Shown: positions 15,059 to 24,141, counted from the stretch's first letter. The stretch: DNA of 33,018 bases from Oscillospiraceae bacterium (GCA_017462785.1 JAFTQJ010000067.1:1-33018); one strand, 5' to 3'. Notes: generated by a model not told the origin, from the sequence alone. Numbers and translations: made by a program.

Positions 15059-16384
15059 TTATGAAACAAATTTAAAACACATCACCAGCTCTGCCGCAGA
15101 GATCCCCAGCTCTTCGACATCCTCGGCTCTGACGAGGTATTCCGCTGTGCCCTTGGTGTGCATCAGGTGGAAGCCGGCGGCAAGGTGTTCATTGGTGTCG
15201 GCTTCGTCCTCGGAGATGTAGATCCGCAGAACGACGGGCATTTCTGCATTCCAGTCACCTGTGTACATGCAGAACTGCAATTCTCCGGAAGAGGCATCAT
15301 TGACAACGGTCACATTCCCCTGCCATGCATCGGGCATCATGAACAGGTAGCCGCTGCCGGTGCTGTAATAGCTGCTGTGCTCGGCATAGAGCAGGTCATT
15401 CTTCATCATCAGCCAGTCCGTCCGGAGGATCTGTTCCGCCTCCGCACGTTCCTCATAGCCGTGGAATACCTTCTGCACCGGAATTTCCGGCACGCCGTCC
15501 GCATCAATGTCACGGCTGTAAAGACCTGCACGGCGTACAGTATCCTTGGAGCTTCTCCCGATCTGTTCAAGCAGATTCACAAGACGCTCCCCGTCAAAGG
15601 AAAGGATCTCCGTCTGAAGTCCGGCGGTACCGGCTGCCGTACCTGTGGCGGCATCGACATAGAGCATGATGCTCCCGTCCTTTTGTGAGCCGTAGATCAG
15701 CTGGCTGTAGTCGGTGTAGCTGTCCTTGAAGCCGCAGCGGTATTCATGATATTTCCCCTCGGCATCGAGCTGGTACACCGCCGCCGATGCCTGCTGCTCT
15801 GCGGTGGAGGCAGGCGTGAGGAGCACGAGGTCGGGATTTTCCGACTTCCGTGTCATGCCCACATCAAAAAGGGCGTAGTTTTCAAGAAATGTCAGATCAA
15901 GATAGCCATCCTCGTAGGAATAGACGGACACGAATTTCTCCGACTGGTTGGCAGTGCTGTAGCCGACGATGAGGTTCATGCGGTCATTGTCGCCGAGTCT
16001 GGAAATGACGACCTTCTCGATCTCGGAGCCTTCGGCACTGCGGTCACAGACGGATTTCCACACACCGTCAATGCTGTCGAGGACATTGATCCGCAGACCG
16101 CTGCCGGCGTTTGCAACGCCGTTTTTCTCATAAAATACAATCGCCTCGTCCAGCCCGTCACCGTCAATATCCGAAACGATGAACGCCGAAAGGTAGCTGC
16201 CGCTTTTGGGATATTTCAGGCTGATGGCGGAACCGGTCGTATCTTTCAGTGCCTGATAGATCTGCTCCTGCTGTCCGCTGAGCTTGGGCGGTGTGAGCAT
16301 ATTGTCCACATTCACGCCGATGGAACAGCCGGACAGGAAAAATGCCAGAAGCACGGAGCACAGGCTGAAAAATTGTTTTTTCAT
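15059..16384 (-). CDS. lipoprotein with FG-GAP/EF-like acidic repeats
   Basis: A predicted surface lipoprotein of 441 residues. From the ATG at 16384 the N-terminus is MKK, a hydrophobic stretch and lipobox LSGC with Cys20 as the lipidated residue. An upstream ATG at 16414 would lie inside the citrate synthase frame and push the signal peptide inward, so I reject it. The motifs SDIDGDGLDEA (about residues 69-79) and RDIDADGVPEI (about 288-298) are D-x-D-x-D-G calcium-type loops as in FG-GAP/VCBS propeller repeats. It starts 4 bases after the citrate synthase stop, so the two are co-transcribed despite no obvious shared role. Function unknown; binding of a ligand or envelope component is inference. 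Confidence 0.85.
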   Translation of the reverse strand: MKKQFFSLCSVLLAFFLSGCSIGVNVDNMLTPPKLSGQQEQIYQALKDTTGSAISLKYPKSGSYLSAFIVSDIDGDGLDEAIVFYEKNGVANAGSGLRINVLDSIDGVWKSVCDRSAEGSEIEKVVISRLGDNDRMNLIVGYSTANQSEKFVSVYSYEDGYLDLTFLENYALFDVGMTRKSENPDLVLLTPASTAEQQASAAVYQLDAEGKYHEYRCGFKDSYTDYSQLIYGSQKDGSIMLYVDAATGTAAGTAGLQTEILSFDGERLVNLLEQIGRSSKDTVRRAGLYSRDIDADGVPEIPVQKVFHGYEERAEAEQILRTDWLMMKNDLLYAEHSSYYSTGSGYLFMMPDAWQGNVTVVNDASSGELQFCMYTGDWNAEMPVVLRIYISEDEADTNEHLAAGFHLMHTKGTAEYLVRAEDVEELGISAAELVMCFKFVS

Positions 16385-16388
16385 GTGC

Positions 16389-17750
16389 TTACTCACGCTC
16401 TGCGATCGGCACATAGGGTCTTTTCTTCGGCAGTGCCTTGTATGCGGGGCGGATGATCCGCTTGCCGGTCATCAGCTCCTCCATACGGTGAGCAGACCAG
16501 CCAGCCATACGGGAAACCGCAAACAGGGGAGTATAGAGATCATCCGGAATATTGAGCATTCTGTACACAAGTCCGGAATACATATCCACATTGGCACAAA
16601 CGGTCTTTTCGATGCCCCTTTCCTCCTTCATGAGAATGGGGGTCAGACGCTCGATGGTGTCAAGCAGATGGAACTCCGCTTCGATCTCCTTGCCGGCTGC
16701 CAGCTTGAACGCCTTCTTCTTCAGGATCACGGCACGGGGGTCGGAGAGGGTATAGACTGCATGACCCATGCCATAGACCAGACCGCTGCGGTCGCATGCC
16801 TCACGGCGGAGCACCCTGCGGACATAATCGGCAACCTCGCCCTCATTGTCCCAGTGCTTGATATTTGCCTTGGCATCCTCAAGCATCGCAGAAACCTTGA
16901 TGTTCGCACCGCCGTGCTTCGGACCCTTGAGGGAGCAGACAGCGGAGGAATACGCAGAATAGGCATCCGTACCGGAGGAGGTGAGGACACGGCAGGTGAA
17001 GGTGGAGTTATTGCCGCCGCCGTGCTCTGCATGGAGCATGAGCAGGCAGTCGAGAAGCTGTGCCTCTTCCTTGGAATACTCACGGTCGGGACGGAGCATG
17101 GAGAGAATGGTTTCCGCCGTGCTTTCCTCGGGACGCAGCGGATGCATGAAGAGGGTCTGGTTATCGAAATGCTTGCGTTTTACCTGATAGGCATTGACCA
17201 TGATGATGGGGAGCTTGGCGATCAGGTTGATGGCGGTTTTCATTTCGTTGTCGATGGAAGTATCCTCACAGCTGTCATCATAATAGGAATAGAGCGAGAG
17301 AATGGAGCGTGCGAGCTTGTTCATGATGTTTCTGGAGGGTGCTTTCATGAGCATATCCACCACAAAGCCGCTGGGCAGCTGACGGTGCATGGAGAGGTAG
17401 TGGTTGAATGCCTCCAGCTCCTGAGCTGTGGGGAGCTTGCCGAACAGCAGGAGATAGACGGTTTCCTCATAGCCGTAGCGGTTTTCCTTTTCCGCATTGC
17501 CCACGAGGTCGTAGATGTTGTAGCCACGGTAGATCAGCTCTCCGGGGATGGGTTCCATTTCATTTTCGTTGACCACATAGCCGTGCACGTTGCAGATATT
17601 GGTGATGCCGGCAAGAACGCCGGTGCCGTCGCTTCTGCGGAGTCCACGCTTGACATGGAATTTCTGGTAAAGAGCCTGATCGATCACGGAATTATTTTTC
17701 AGTTCGTCGCATAAACTGATCATATCATCATTGGAAAGGAATTTGCACAT
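16389..17750 (-). CDS. gltA: citrate synthase
   Basis: It condenses oxaloacetate and acetyl-CoA to citrate in the cytoplasm. In an anaerobe this usually feeds 2-oxoglutarate and glutamate synthesis. The 453 residues carry the active-site set: His243 (AEHGGGN), His279 (GPKHGGAN), His330 (GMGHAVYT) and Asp389 (NVDMYSG). An N-terminal extension of about 40 residues precedes the core, as in many clostridial enzymes. A 2-methylcitrate synthase cannot be excluded from sequence alone, but no prp genes are nearby. GGAGG stands 8 bases before the ATG, and a consensus promoter lies upstream. Confidence 0.93.
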   Translation of the reverse strand: MCKFLSNDDMISLCDELKNNSVIDQALYQKFHVKRGLRRSDGTGVLAGITNICNVHGYVVNENEMEPIPGELIYRGYNIYDLVGNAEKENRYGYEETVYLLLFGKLPTAQELEAFNHYLSMHRQLPSGFVVDMLMKAPSRNIMNKLARSILSLYSYYDDSCEDTSIDNEMKTAINLIAKLPIIMVNAYQVKRKHFDNQTLFMHPLRPEESTAETILSMLRPDREYSKEEAQLLDCLLMLHAEHGGGNNSTFTCRVLTSSGTDAYSAYSSAVCSLKGPKHGGANIKVSAMLEDAKANIKHWDNEGEVADYVRRVLRREACDRSGLVYGMGHAVYTLSDPRAVILKKKAFKLAAGKEIEAEFHLLDTIERLTPILMKEERGIEKTVCANVDMYSGLVYRMLNIPDDLYTPLFAVSRMAGWSAHRMEELMTGKRIIRPAYKALPKKRPYVPIAERE

Positions 17751-17795
17751 AGAACAGTACCTCCTGTTGTTTCTGGTTCGTTTTGTTTACCTATT

Positions 17796-17824
17796 ATTAT
17801 AGCATCTTTTGGGAGTGAAGTCAA
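17796..17824 (-). promoter_or_regulatory. sigma-A promoter of citrate synthase
   Basis: TTGACT (17824-17819) and TATAAT (17801-17796) on the minus strand with a 17-base spacer. It should drive citrate synthase and the lipoprotein gene as one transcript. Confidence 0.88.
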
Positions 17825-17888
17825 GCAATTTCGGGGAGGGCTGCGAAACTTCCGCCGTCCATCCATCCCAACAGAAAAGGAGCATCCT

Positions 17889-18911
17889 ATGAAAAGACGT
17901 ATTCTGACCCATCTCGTGCTTTCCCTCCTGCTTACGGCTCTGCCGATGATCCCTGCACTGGCGGCAAGGGGAACGGAGGGGACGGATGCAATGGAGGCGG
18001 AAATGCCGGAATTTGTGGAATTTACAATGGAAAGTGAGCCGTCAGAGCCGGATGACCAGCCCCCCTTTCTTGTGCTCGATGCCGCAGGCGGCGAGGTCAT
18101 GGAGGTACCCGTGCGGGATTATGTGATCGGGGCGGTCTGTGCGGAAATGCCGGCATCCTTTGAACCGGAGGCACTCAAAGCTCAGGCGGTCGCTGCCCAC
18201 ACCTATGCACACAGGCTCATGCTTCTGGCGGAGGGGAACACGGACGAATCCCTCAAAGGTGCTCATTTTTCCAACGACAGCAGCCGTTATCAGACGTATT
18301 ATACGGATGCACAGATCCGTGAAGCATTCGGGATGCATTACGATGCCTATTATGGGAAGATCGCTTCTGCTGTGGATGCGGTGCTCGGGGAGATCCTGAC
18401 CTATGAGGAGGAGCCGATCATTGCTGCATTCCACGCAATGTCGGGCGGAATGACGGAGAGTGCGGAGCATGTCTGGGGCAGGGAGGTCGATTACCTCGTC
18501 CCTGTGGACAGCAGTCCGGACACGCAGGCTCCCCTCTTTGAACAGACCGCCGTCTTTTCTGCACAGGAGGTGCAGGAAAAGCTGGAATCCGCCCGTGACG
18601 GGCTGTTTCTCAGCGGTGAGCCGGAGGACTGGCTGCAAATTGCGGAGGTGTCGGATTCCGGCACCGTGCTCCGGCTCGATGCCGGCAGCAGCATTTTCAC
18701 AGGTTCTGAGATCCGCAGCATTTTTTCGCTTCGCTCCGCTGTTTTTTCGGTGGCATATGAGGACGGTGCATTCACCTTCACTACCAAAGGCTACGGGCAC
18801 AATGTGGGCATGAGCCAGTATGGAGCGAATGCAATGGCACTCGATGGGAAGAACTACCGTGAGATCCTGCAATATTATTATCCGGACACGGAGCTGACGG
18901 AGCTTTGGTAG
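17889..18911 (+). CDS. spoIID: SpoIID/LytB domain protein
   Basis: A 340-residue exported protein of the SpoIID family, lytic transglycosylases that cut denuded peptidoglycan during engulfment in sporulation. A signal peptide or anchor covers residues 1-25 (MKRR... PALAA). After an acidic linker the SpoIID core begins near residue 60 with 'VRDYVIGAVCAEMPASFEPEALKAQAVAAHTYA', which holds the catalytic Glu of the family. It ends with the signature GYGHNVGMSQYGA (about residues 304-316) and 'ILQYYYPDTEL'. It could be the sporulation protein itself or a LytB-like paralogue; no other sporulation gene is in the window. The ATG has GGAG 7 bases upstream. Confidence 0.88.
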   Translation: MKRRILTHLVLSLLLTALPMIPALAARGTEGTDAMEAEMPEFVEFTMESEPSEPDDQPPFLVLDAAGGEVMEVPVRDYVIGAVCAEMPASFEPEALKAQAVAAHTYAHRLMLLAEGNTDESLKGAHFSNDSSRYQTYYTDAQIREAFGMHYDAYYGKIASAVDAVLGEILTYEEEPIIAAFHAMSGGMTESAEHVWGREVDYLVPVDSSPDTQAPLFEQTAVFSAQEVQEKLESARDGLFLSGEPEDWLQIAEVSDSGTVLRLDAGSSIFTGSEIRSIFSLRSAVFSVAYEDGAFTFTTKGYGHNVGMSQYGANAMALDGKNYREILQYYYPDTELTELW

Positions 18912-18970
18912 CACGATGTTGTACCTTGGTGGAAATGATTGACATTCTTCAGAAATTAGCAAAAAAACTA

Positions 18971-18999
18971 TTGCAATTTCTAAAAAATTGCAGTATAAT
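18971..18999 (+). promoter_or_regulatory. promoter with embedded palindrome (sensor/GGDEF gene)
   Basis: TTGCAA (18971-18976) and TATAAT (18994-18999) with a 17-base spacer. The -35 box and spacer themselves form an inverted repeat, TTGCAATTT...AAATTGCA, so a dimeric repressor bound there would block RNA polymerase. The downstream protein has a LacI-like sensor but no DNA-binding domain, so another regulator would have to read this site. Confidence 0.7.
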
Positions 19000-19068
19000 A
19001 GAATAAAGACGAAGTATACCAGAAACCGGAAGTCCGGAACAAGCGAAATCAGAGGAGGAATCTGCAAT

Positions 19069-21012
19069 ATGGCAAAAAGAATTGCAGTCATCGTTTCAGG
19101 AATTGATGAAGAATACCAGAGCACCATACTCAAGGGGCTGCATGACTGTGCGAGGGAGCATGGGGTGCAGGTGGTGCATTTTGCTGCATTCGGCGGTATT
19201 CTCCGCAATGCAAAGCATGATGCAGGCGAGTACAACATCTACAAACTTTGCAGATACGAACAGTTTGACGGCGTGGTGCTGCTGACCAACACCATTTCGG
19301 AAACCAGCGTCACCGGTGCGATCGTGCAGGAAGTACAGAAGTATGACATCCCCGTTGTCAGCATCGACAATGATCTGGATGTGAAATTCTTCCATGTGGG
19401 AATCGACAATTTCAAGGCGATGGAGGACATGGTGCGGCATGTGACGGAGCATCACAAATGCCGGAAGATCGGTTATATTTCGGGACCTGAGAGCAATCCG
19501 GAAAGCATCATGCGTTTCAATGCCTTCGAGCAGGTGATGCGTGAGCACGGCATTCCGGTGACGGATGATATGATCTATTATGGAAGCTTCCGCAGCTGCG
19601 ACGGCAGGGAGGGGGCGGAATACTTTCTGCATTCTGAAAACGGTCTGCCTGAGGCGATCATCTGTGCCAATGATGCAATGGCACTGGCGACCGTGCTCAA
19701 GCTGGAGGAAAGCGGCATCCGTGTGCCGGAGGATGTGATCGTCACGGGCTTTGACAATATTTATGCGGCAAGGAACTATGCACCGGCGATCTCTTCGGTG
19801 GAGCGTCCACTGTACCGTTCGGGCTATCTTGCGTGTGAGCAGCTGCTGCATGTGTGCAGTGAGGATCTGCCGAGAAGCGTGACGCTGGAAACGAAGAGTG
19901 TATTCCGTGAGAGCTGCGGCTGCTGTCAGGTGGAGCAGGGCAGTGCACAGGAGCTTGAAGATCATCGGAATTTCCGCAAATCGAGCTACCGGATCATGGA
20001 TTTCTATCAGGTGAACATTCCGCTGGTCAACCGCATGGCATGCAATCTGGCGGAGGGCGAGGAGTTCCGGCAGAATCTGGAGATCTTACAGACCTTCATC
20101 CTGAAAATGCGGTGCAGCCGCTTCTATCTCTGTCTGAATGAGAACTGGAACGAGATCCGTGAAAAGAGGGATCCGGGCGGTCAGAAAATGCAGCTTGTGG
20201 ACACCTGCATCACGGAGGGGTACACTGAGAGGATGCTGGTGCCGCTGGCATATGTAAACGGCGAATTCACGAGCCTTCCGGCATTTCTGACAAAGAACAT
20301 GCTGCCGGAGTGCGAGGATGAATTCGATGAGATGATGATGTACTACATGCTGCCGCTGCATTTCCGTGACCGGTGCTTCGGCTACTGTGTCATCTGCCAT
20401 CCCAATTTTGACATGGAGAATCCCCTGCTGCATACATGGGTGATGAACATTGCAAATTCTCTTGAAAGCATCCGGAAAAAGGAATACCTTGACCGTGCAA
20501 TGCATGAGCTTGACCAGCTCTATGTGATGGATCCGCTTTGCAAGATCAACAACCGCAACGGCTTCAACAAGTTCACAGCGGATATTTTCGATGAATGCCG
20601 CCGTCTGAACAAGTCTGTGATGATGATGTTCATTGACATGGACGGTCTGAAGATGATCAACGACACCTACAGCCATGAAGAGGGCGACAACGGTCTGAAG
20701 CAGCTTGCAAGGGCGATCAAGCTGAGCTGCCGGAACGGGGAGATCTATGCACGAGTCGGCGGTGATGAGTTCATCATCTTTGCTCCGGATGTGACGGAGG
20801 AGGGTGCAAAGGCACTGGCGGACAGCATTCAGGCACAGATGGCGGAGTACAATGCGACTTCCGGCAAGCCCTATCCCGTAGCGGCGAGCATCGGCTGGCA
20901 TATCACACAGGTGGAATCCGATTCCACGCTCTATCCCCTCATTACAGCGGCGGACAAGAAGATGTATGAGGATAAGAAAAAGAAGAAGGTTTCGAGGTAT
21001 CTCAGACATTGA
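19069..21012 (+). CDS. LacI-type sugar-sensor / diguanylate cyclase fusion
   Basis: A 647-residue soluble protein. Residues 1 to about 300 match a LacI/GalR-type periplasmic-binding fold ('GLPEAIICANDAMALATVLKLEESGIRVPEDVIVTGFDN') but lack the helix-turn-helix and a signal peptide, so this is a cytoplasmic ligand sensor. A middle region (about 310-475) links to a GGDEF domain from about residue 480: 'MMMFIDMDGLKMINDTYSHEEGDNGL' and ARVGGDEF near residue 563. The GGDEF motif is intact, so c-di-GMP synthesis is expected. The product-inhibition site is RNGE instead of RxxD. The start ATG at 19069 follows GAGGAGG; an earlier in-frame start would overlap the promoter. The likely role is to couple sugar availability to c-di-GMP. 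Confidence 0.9.
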   Translation: MAKRIAVIVSGIDEEYQSTILKGLHDCAREHGVQVVHFAAFGGILRNAKHDAGEYNIYKLCRYEQFDGVVLLTNTISETSVTGAIVQEVQKYDIPVVSIDNDLDVKFFHVGIDNFKAMEDMVRHVTEHHKCRKIGYISGPESNPESIMRFNAFEQVMREHGIPVTDDMIYYGSFRSCDGREGAEYFLHSENGLPEAIICANDAMALATVLKLEESGIRVPEDVIVTGFDNIYAARNYAPAISSVERPLYRSGYLACEQLLHVCSEDLPRSVTLETKSVFRESCGCCQVEQGSAQELEDHRNFRKSSYRIMDFYQVNIPLVNRMACNLAEGEEFRQNLEILQTFILKMRCSRFYLCLNENWNEIREKRDPGGQKMQLVDTCITEGYTERMLVPLAYVNGEFTSLPAFLTKNMLPECEDEFDEMMMYYMLPLHFRDRCFGYCVICHPNFDMENPLLHTWVMNIANSLESIRKKEYLDRAMHELDQLYVMDPLCKINNRNGFNKFTADIFDECRRLNKSVMMMFIDMDGLKMINDTYSHEEGDNGLKQLARAIKLSCRNGEIYARVGGDEFIIFAPDVTEEGAKALADSIQAQMAEYNATSGKPYPVAASIGWHITQVESDSTLYPLITAADKKMYEDKKKKKVSRYLRH

Positions 21013-21042
21013 GCAGAGAACCTCTGAGCGGACTGCAAAGAG

Positions 21043-21070
21043 AGGGCGGTGCTGGTGCACCGCCCTCCTT
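21043..21070. terminator. terminator between the GGDEF and anti-sigma genes
   Basis: AGGGCGGTGC-TGGT-GCACCGCCCT is a perfect 10-bp stem, followed on the plus strand by CCTTGTTTTG. It lies between convergent genes and can serve both. Confidence 0.75.
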
Positions 21071-21079
21071 GTTTTGCTG

Positions 21080-23440
21080 TTAATCGCTGTAATACACCGG
21101 AAACATCTGCGAAAGTCCCTCAAAATCAGTATCGGACAGCACCTCCGGCTGGAGTGCATCCGCATCGAACCGCATATCCTTCGTGTAGACATACTCATTT
21201 ACATTGCCGTCAGCATCATAGCCCTCGAAGAACATCCAGACTCCGGTCTCAAGATCGACCCAGAGCGTGTAGGTTTCCACGCCGTAGCGTTTCCCGTAAT
21301 TGCCGCCCCTGCCCTCGATCATAACGCATTCACGCCCCTGATATTCCGCTGTTCCAAGCATTTTCCAGCGGGAAAGGTCGGCGAGATAGCCGCTTGCGAT
21401 CTCATAGGGGAAGAAGCAGCTGCCCAGCTCATGCACGCCGGTGGGATCGCCGCCCAGTCCGAGGGTGTAATTGCCGTTTTCATCATAGGCTACGATGTCG
21501 TTTTCCTCCACCCGAATATGATCCTCCATTGTGCTGTCCGTGTATTCCAACAATCTGGTTTGCCATTCGCCCTTCTTCCATACCTGGTCATGCTGTGCAA
21601 GGGCGTTTGTACCGTCATTCCAGTAGCTGTGCACCTCGGAATTGTAGAGATCATTCCGGATGTCGAACCGGAAGCTTCCCTCCAGAATCGTCGGGCTATC
21701 CTTTCCGAAACACATTCTGGTCGTACCGGAAAGCTGTTCCATATGCTTGAATGTCCCCAGACATCTGCCGTAGATCAAGGCTTCTGTGATACCCCCGACT
21801 TCGTTCGTTACCGGAATGGGGGTGATGCAGGCAGCGTCGGGCTTGGTGTATCCTCCGTCAACCGTCGTTTCTTCCTGACTGAATTCCCCTGACAGTGCCC
21901 TTTCCTTGAATTCCAGCAGTTTTTCAGCACTCGATTTCTCATAAATATAGCCAACACCATCGAGCAGAACGTAATCCCCGATCAGCAGCTCCATGGAACC
22001 GTCCTCCAGTGTGATATTGATGCGTTCCATCTGCTCCGTATCCACAGTTTCCTTCATCACGGAGGTCAGCTCCTGCTTGTAGATCACAAGCTCTGCGGCA
22101 CATGCGAGGAATTCCTCCATCATTCTTGTATCCGGAGTGATCTGCAATACTGCATCACCCTCGTTGACGAAATAGTGGACACGCTTCACCGTTTCCGGAT
22201 CCAGTGCCGCAAAGGGCTGCTCGGGATGGATGCGGCAGGTAAAGCTCCCGCCGAGGAATGCCGCACAGCCGCCGTCAGTGTGCGTGGTTGCGGTCAGGCG
22301 GAAGGTGTAATCGTCCACGATCTCAAAGCGGTGCTCATTCTCACCGCTCAGGCAGATCAGAACGCCGTTTTCAATGGTGTAGATGCCGGTTTCTTCCGTG
22401 CCGTCACAGCAAAGGGCGTAATTGCCCTGTCCGAGGGTGATCTCCGTGCCCGTTTCTGCGGCAGAATCGCCGTCCATCAGGCGGTAGGTCACATTCCGCT
22501 GGTAGGGCAGAGCCTTTGCATCCTCCATCCACTGCTGTCTTGCCTGCTCCGCAAGCGGTTCGAGGAACGCAAAGAGGGCATCACAGCTCTGCTGATCGAG
22601 CAGGTACCTCGTGCCGTCCCTCCAGAAGCGGTGGGAAATGCTGATGTGCGATGTTTCGCCGTTTTCCGTGAGGGTGAATTCCACATAGCTGCCGCCGTCA
22701 CGGGGTTCCTCCTCCATTTGCAGTTCCTCATAATGCGTCACATGACGCAGGTATCCCACAAGCTCCTCAAGCTGTGCGGCATCGGGGGAGATTTCCCAGC
22801 CGTTGCAGATGATACCGCTGATGCTGTCCGCTGTGATCTCTGCAAGGGGCTGCTGTGCGTCAATGCGTGCGGTGAATACCCTGCCGCAGAGGACTTCCCA
22901 TGAGGTGCTTTCGTTCAGGGTCATGGCATATGCATCGTGCATCAGAAATGTGTGGCTCTGCTCACCGTCATGGGAAACGGCGGTGAGAAGCTCCCCGTCC
23001 ACCGTATAGGTGCCGGTTTCGGGCAGGGCGGAGGAAAGGGGATCGACGAACTGGTAAAGCCCCTGCATTTCATCAAGGACGAAATATGCGGACCTGCCCA
23101 GCACCGGATCGAGCCATGCACCGCCCTCACAGACTGCATCCGGCTCACTGCCCTCCGGCAGGGGATAATAGCTGATACCTCTGAGAAAACCGCTGAACTG
23201 CGTTGTTTCCTGTGATTCAGCGGTTTCCTGTACTTCATCCGCCTGCTTGGAATCGGGGGGGACTGTCCCCTGTCCTGTCAGGAGCTTTGGCAGGGAAACC
23301 GCCCCGATACAGAGCAGGGCACATGCGGCGATGGCAGCGATTTTCCCGAAATGCCGTTCTTTCTGGATATGCTCCACATTCTCGTCAAGAAGTGCCTCAT
23401 CCAGAGAACCAATGGCTTCAAACAATTCTTCCTTTGTCAT
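21080..23440 (-). CDS. membrane-anchored anti-sigma factor with large outer domain
   Basis: A 786-residue single-pass membrane protein paired with the ECF sigma gene by an ATGA overlap. Residues 1-30 (MTKEELFEAIGSLDEALLDE) are a short cytoplasmic domain that would hold the sigma factor. A membrane helix spans about 31-51, and about 730 residues lie outside. The outer part has an internal duplication: 'GTYTVDGELLTAVSHDG...GRVFTARIDAQQPLAEI' is echoed by 'GIYTIENGVLICLSGEN...GSFTCRIHPEQPFAAL'. The final third ('GRECVMIEGRGGNYGKRYGVETYTLWVDLETGVWMFFEGYDADG') resembles LolA/RseB-type lipoprotein-carrier folds used in sigma-E sensing. The anti-sigma role is inferred from the pairing and topology. 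It is much larger than typical RsiW or RskA proteins. Confidence 0.8.
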   Translation of the reverse strand: MTKEELFEAIGSLDEALLDENVEHIQKERHFGKIAAIAACALLCIGAVSLPKLLTGQGTVPPDSKQADEVQETAESQETTQFSGFLRGISYYPLPEGSEPDAVCEGGAWLDPVLGRSAYFVLDEMQGLYQFVDPLSSALPETGTYTVDGELLTAVSHDGEQSHTFLMHDAYAMTLNESTSWEVLCGRVFTARIDAQQPLAEITADSISGIICNGWEISPDAAQLEELVGYLRHVTHYEELQMEEEPRDGGSYVEFTLTENGETSHISISHRFWRDGTRYLLDQQSCDALFAFLEPLAEQARQQWMEDAKALPYQRNVTYRLMDGDSAAETGTEITLGQGNYALCCDGTEETGIYTIENGVLICLSGENEHRFEIVDDYTFRLTATTHTDGGCAAFLGGSFTCRIHPEQPFAALDPETVKRVHYFVNEGDAVLQITPDTRMMEEFLACAAELVIYKQELTSVMKETVDTEQMERINITLEDGSMELLIGDYVLLDGVGYIYEKSSAEKLLEFKERALSGEFSQEETTVDGGYTKPDAACITPIPVTNEVGGITEALIYGRCLGTFKHMEQLSGTTRMCFGKDSPTILEGSFRFDIRNDLYNSEVHSYWNDGTNALAQHDQVWKKGEWQTRLLEYTDSTMEDHIRVEENDIVAYDENGNYTLGLGGDPTGVHELGSCFFPYEIASGYLADLSRWKMLGTAEYQGRECVMIEGRGGNYGKRYGVETYTLWVDLETGVWMFFEGYDADGNVNEYVYTKDMRFDADALQPEVLSDTDFEGLSQMFPVYYSD

Positions 23441-23997
23441 ATGCAGAATCCCTCCTGTTCCAGTTGGCTTCGCAGTTTTTTGCGGATCCTTGTCAGCAGG
23501 ACGGAAACGTAGTTTTCACGCAGTCCTGTCTGCTCTGCGATCTGTGCGATGCTCTGTGCGTAGAAATAGCGTCCGATGAAAATGCGGCGTTCCCTCTGTG
23601 GAAGTGCGGCGGCAAAAGCGGATATGCACTGCCGGAGTGCACGGTATTGCAGCTCGCTTTCCACATCGGCGGTGTCTGCGACACATTCCGCAAGCTCATC
23701 AAGCACGGCGGCAAGCTCCCCTCCTCCACGCTTTGCAGTCATTTTCTGCTCATAGCGGTCAAAGGCGAGGTTGCGTGTGATCTTCCCGAGAAACAGGCGT
23801 AATCTGACCGGCTTCTGCGGCGGTATCGCATTCCATGCACGGAGCCATGTATCATTGACGCATTCCTCCGCATCCTCGGTGCTGCGGAGGATATTGTCCG
23901 CAACACTGCGGCAGTAGCTGCCGTATTTGCGGCTGGTTTCCGCAATGGCGGCTTCATTTCGTGCAAAGTACAGGGAAATGATCTCCGTATCTTCCAT
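23437..23997 (-). CDS. ECF-family RNA polymerase sigma factor
   Basis: A 186-residue alternative sigma factor. The sigma-2 region includes 'NDTWLRAWNAIPPQ' and 'LFLGKITRNLAFDRYEQ'. The sigma-4 region is 'LPQRERRIFIGRYFYAQSIAQIAEQTGLRENYVSVLLTRIRKKLRSQL', with a clear helix-turn-helix. GGAGG stands 8-9 bases before the ATG. The gene overlaps the anti-sigma gene by four bases. A candidate ECF promoter lies just upstream, which suggests autoregulation. The sequence style is close to ECF30-type factors of Firmicutes; that subgroup label is from memory of the family and is tentative. Confidence 0.93.
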   Translation of the reverse strand: MEDTEIISLYFARNEAAIAETSRKYGSYCRSVADNILRSTEDAEECVNDTWLRAWNAIPPQKPVRLRLFLGKITRNLAFDRYEQKMTAKRGGGELAAVLDELAECVADTADVESELQYRALRQCISAFAAALPQRERRIFIGRYFYAQSIAQIAEQTGLRENYVSVLLTRIRKKLRSQLEQEGFCI

Positions 23998-24023
23998 AAT
24001 ACCAGCCTCCTTTCATCATACAG

Positions 24024-24049
24024 GACGGGAAATTGCGGGGAATCTTACA
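24024..24049 (-). promoter_or_regulatory. candidate autoregulated ECF promoter
   Basis: The minus strand reads TGTAAG (24049-24044), a 16-base T/C-rich spacer, then CGTC-type bases (24027-24024). This resembles ECF promoters of the form TGTAAC...CGTC in Firmicutes, placed 27 bases before the sigma gene start. Confidence 0.5.
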
Positions 24050-24112
24050 ATTCTAATGAAAAGTGAATCATGTTCTGGTTTTCCTTCAAATGACCGCTTT
24101 ATAAAAACAAAG

Positions 24113-24141
24113 CCCCCTTCCCTTGTATACGGGAACGGGGG
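24113..24141. other. GC-rich hairpin in the sigma-PFOR gap
   Basis: CCCCC-t-TCCC pairs with GGGA-a-CGGGGG around a short loop. The roughly 1-kb stretch 23998-25087 otherwise has no credible gene: it holds the sigma promoter, this hairpin, scattered short palindromes (for example GCAGTGCCCCGCAGCACTGC at about 24439) and the 74-bp array. An open frame at 23927-24916 (+) is low-complexity repeat translation and overlaps the sigma gene. Confidence 0.4.

Noticed and set aside
16284-17714. A 476-residue plus-strand frame opposite citrate synthase
   Set aside because: Citrate synthase is complete with all catalytic residues, promoter and ribosome site. The opposite frame has none.
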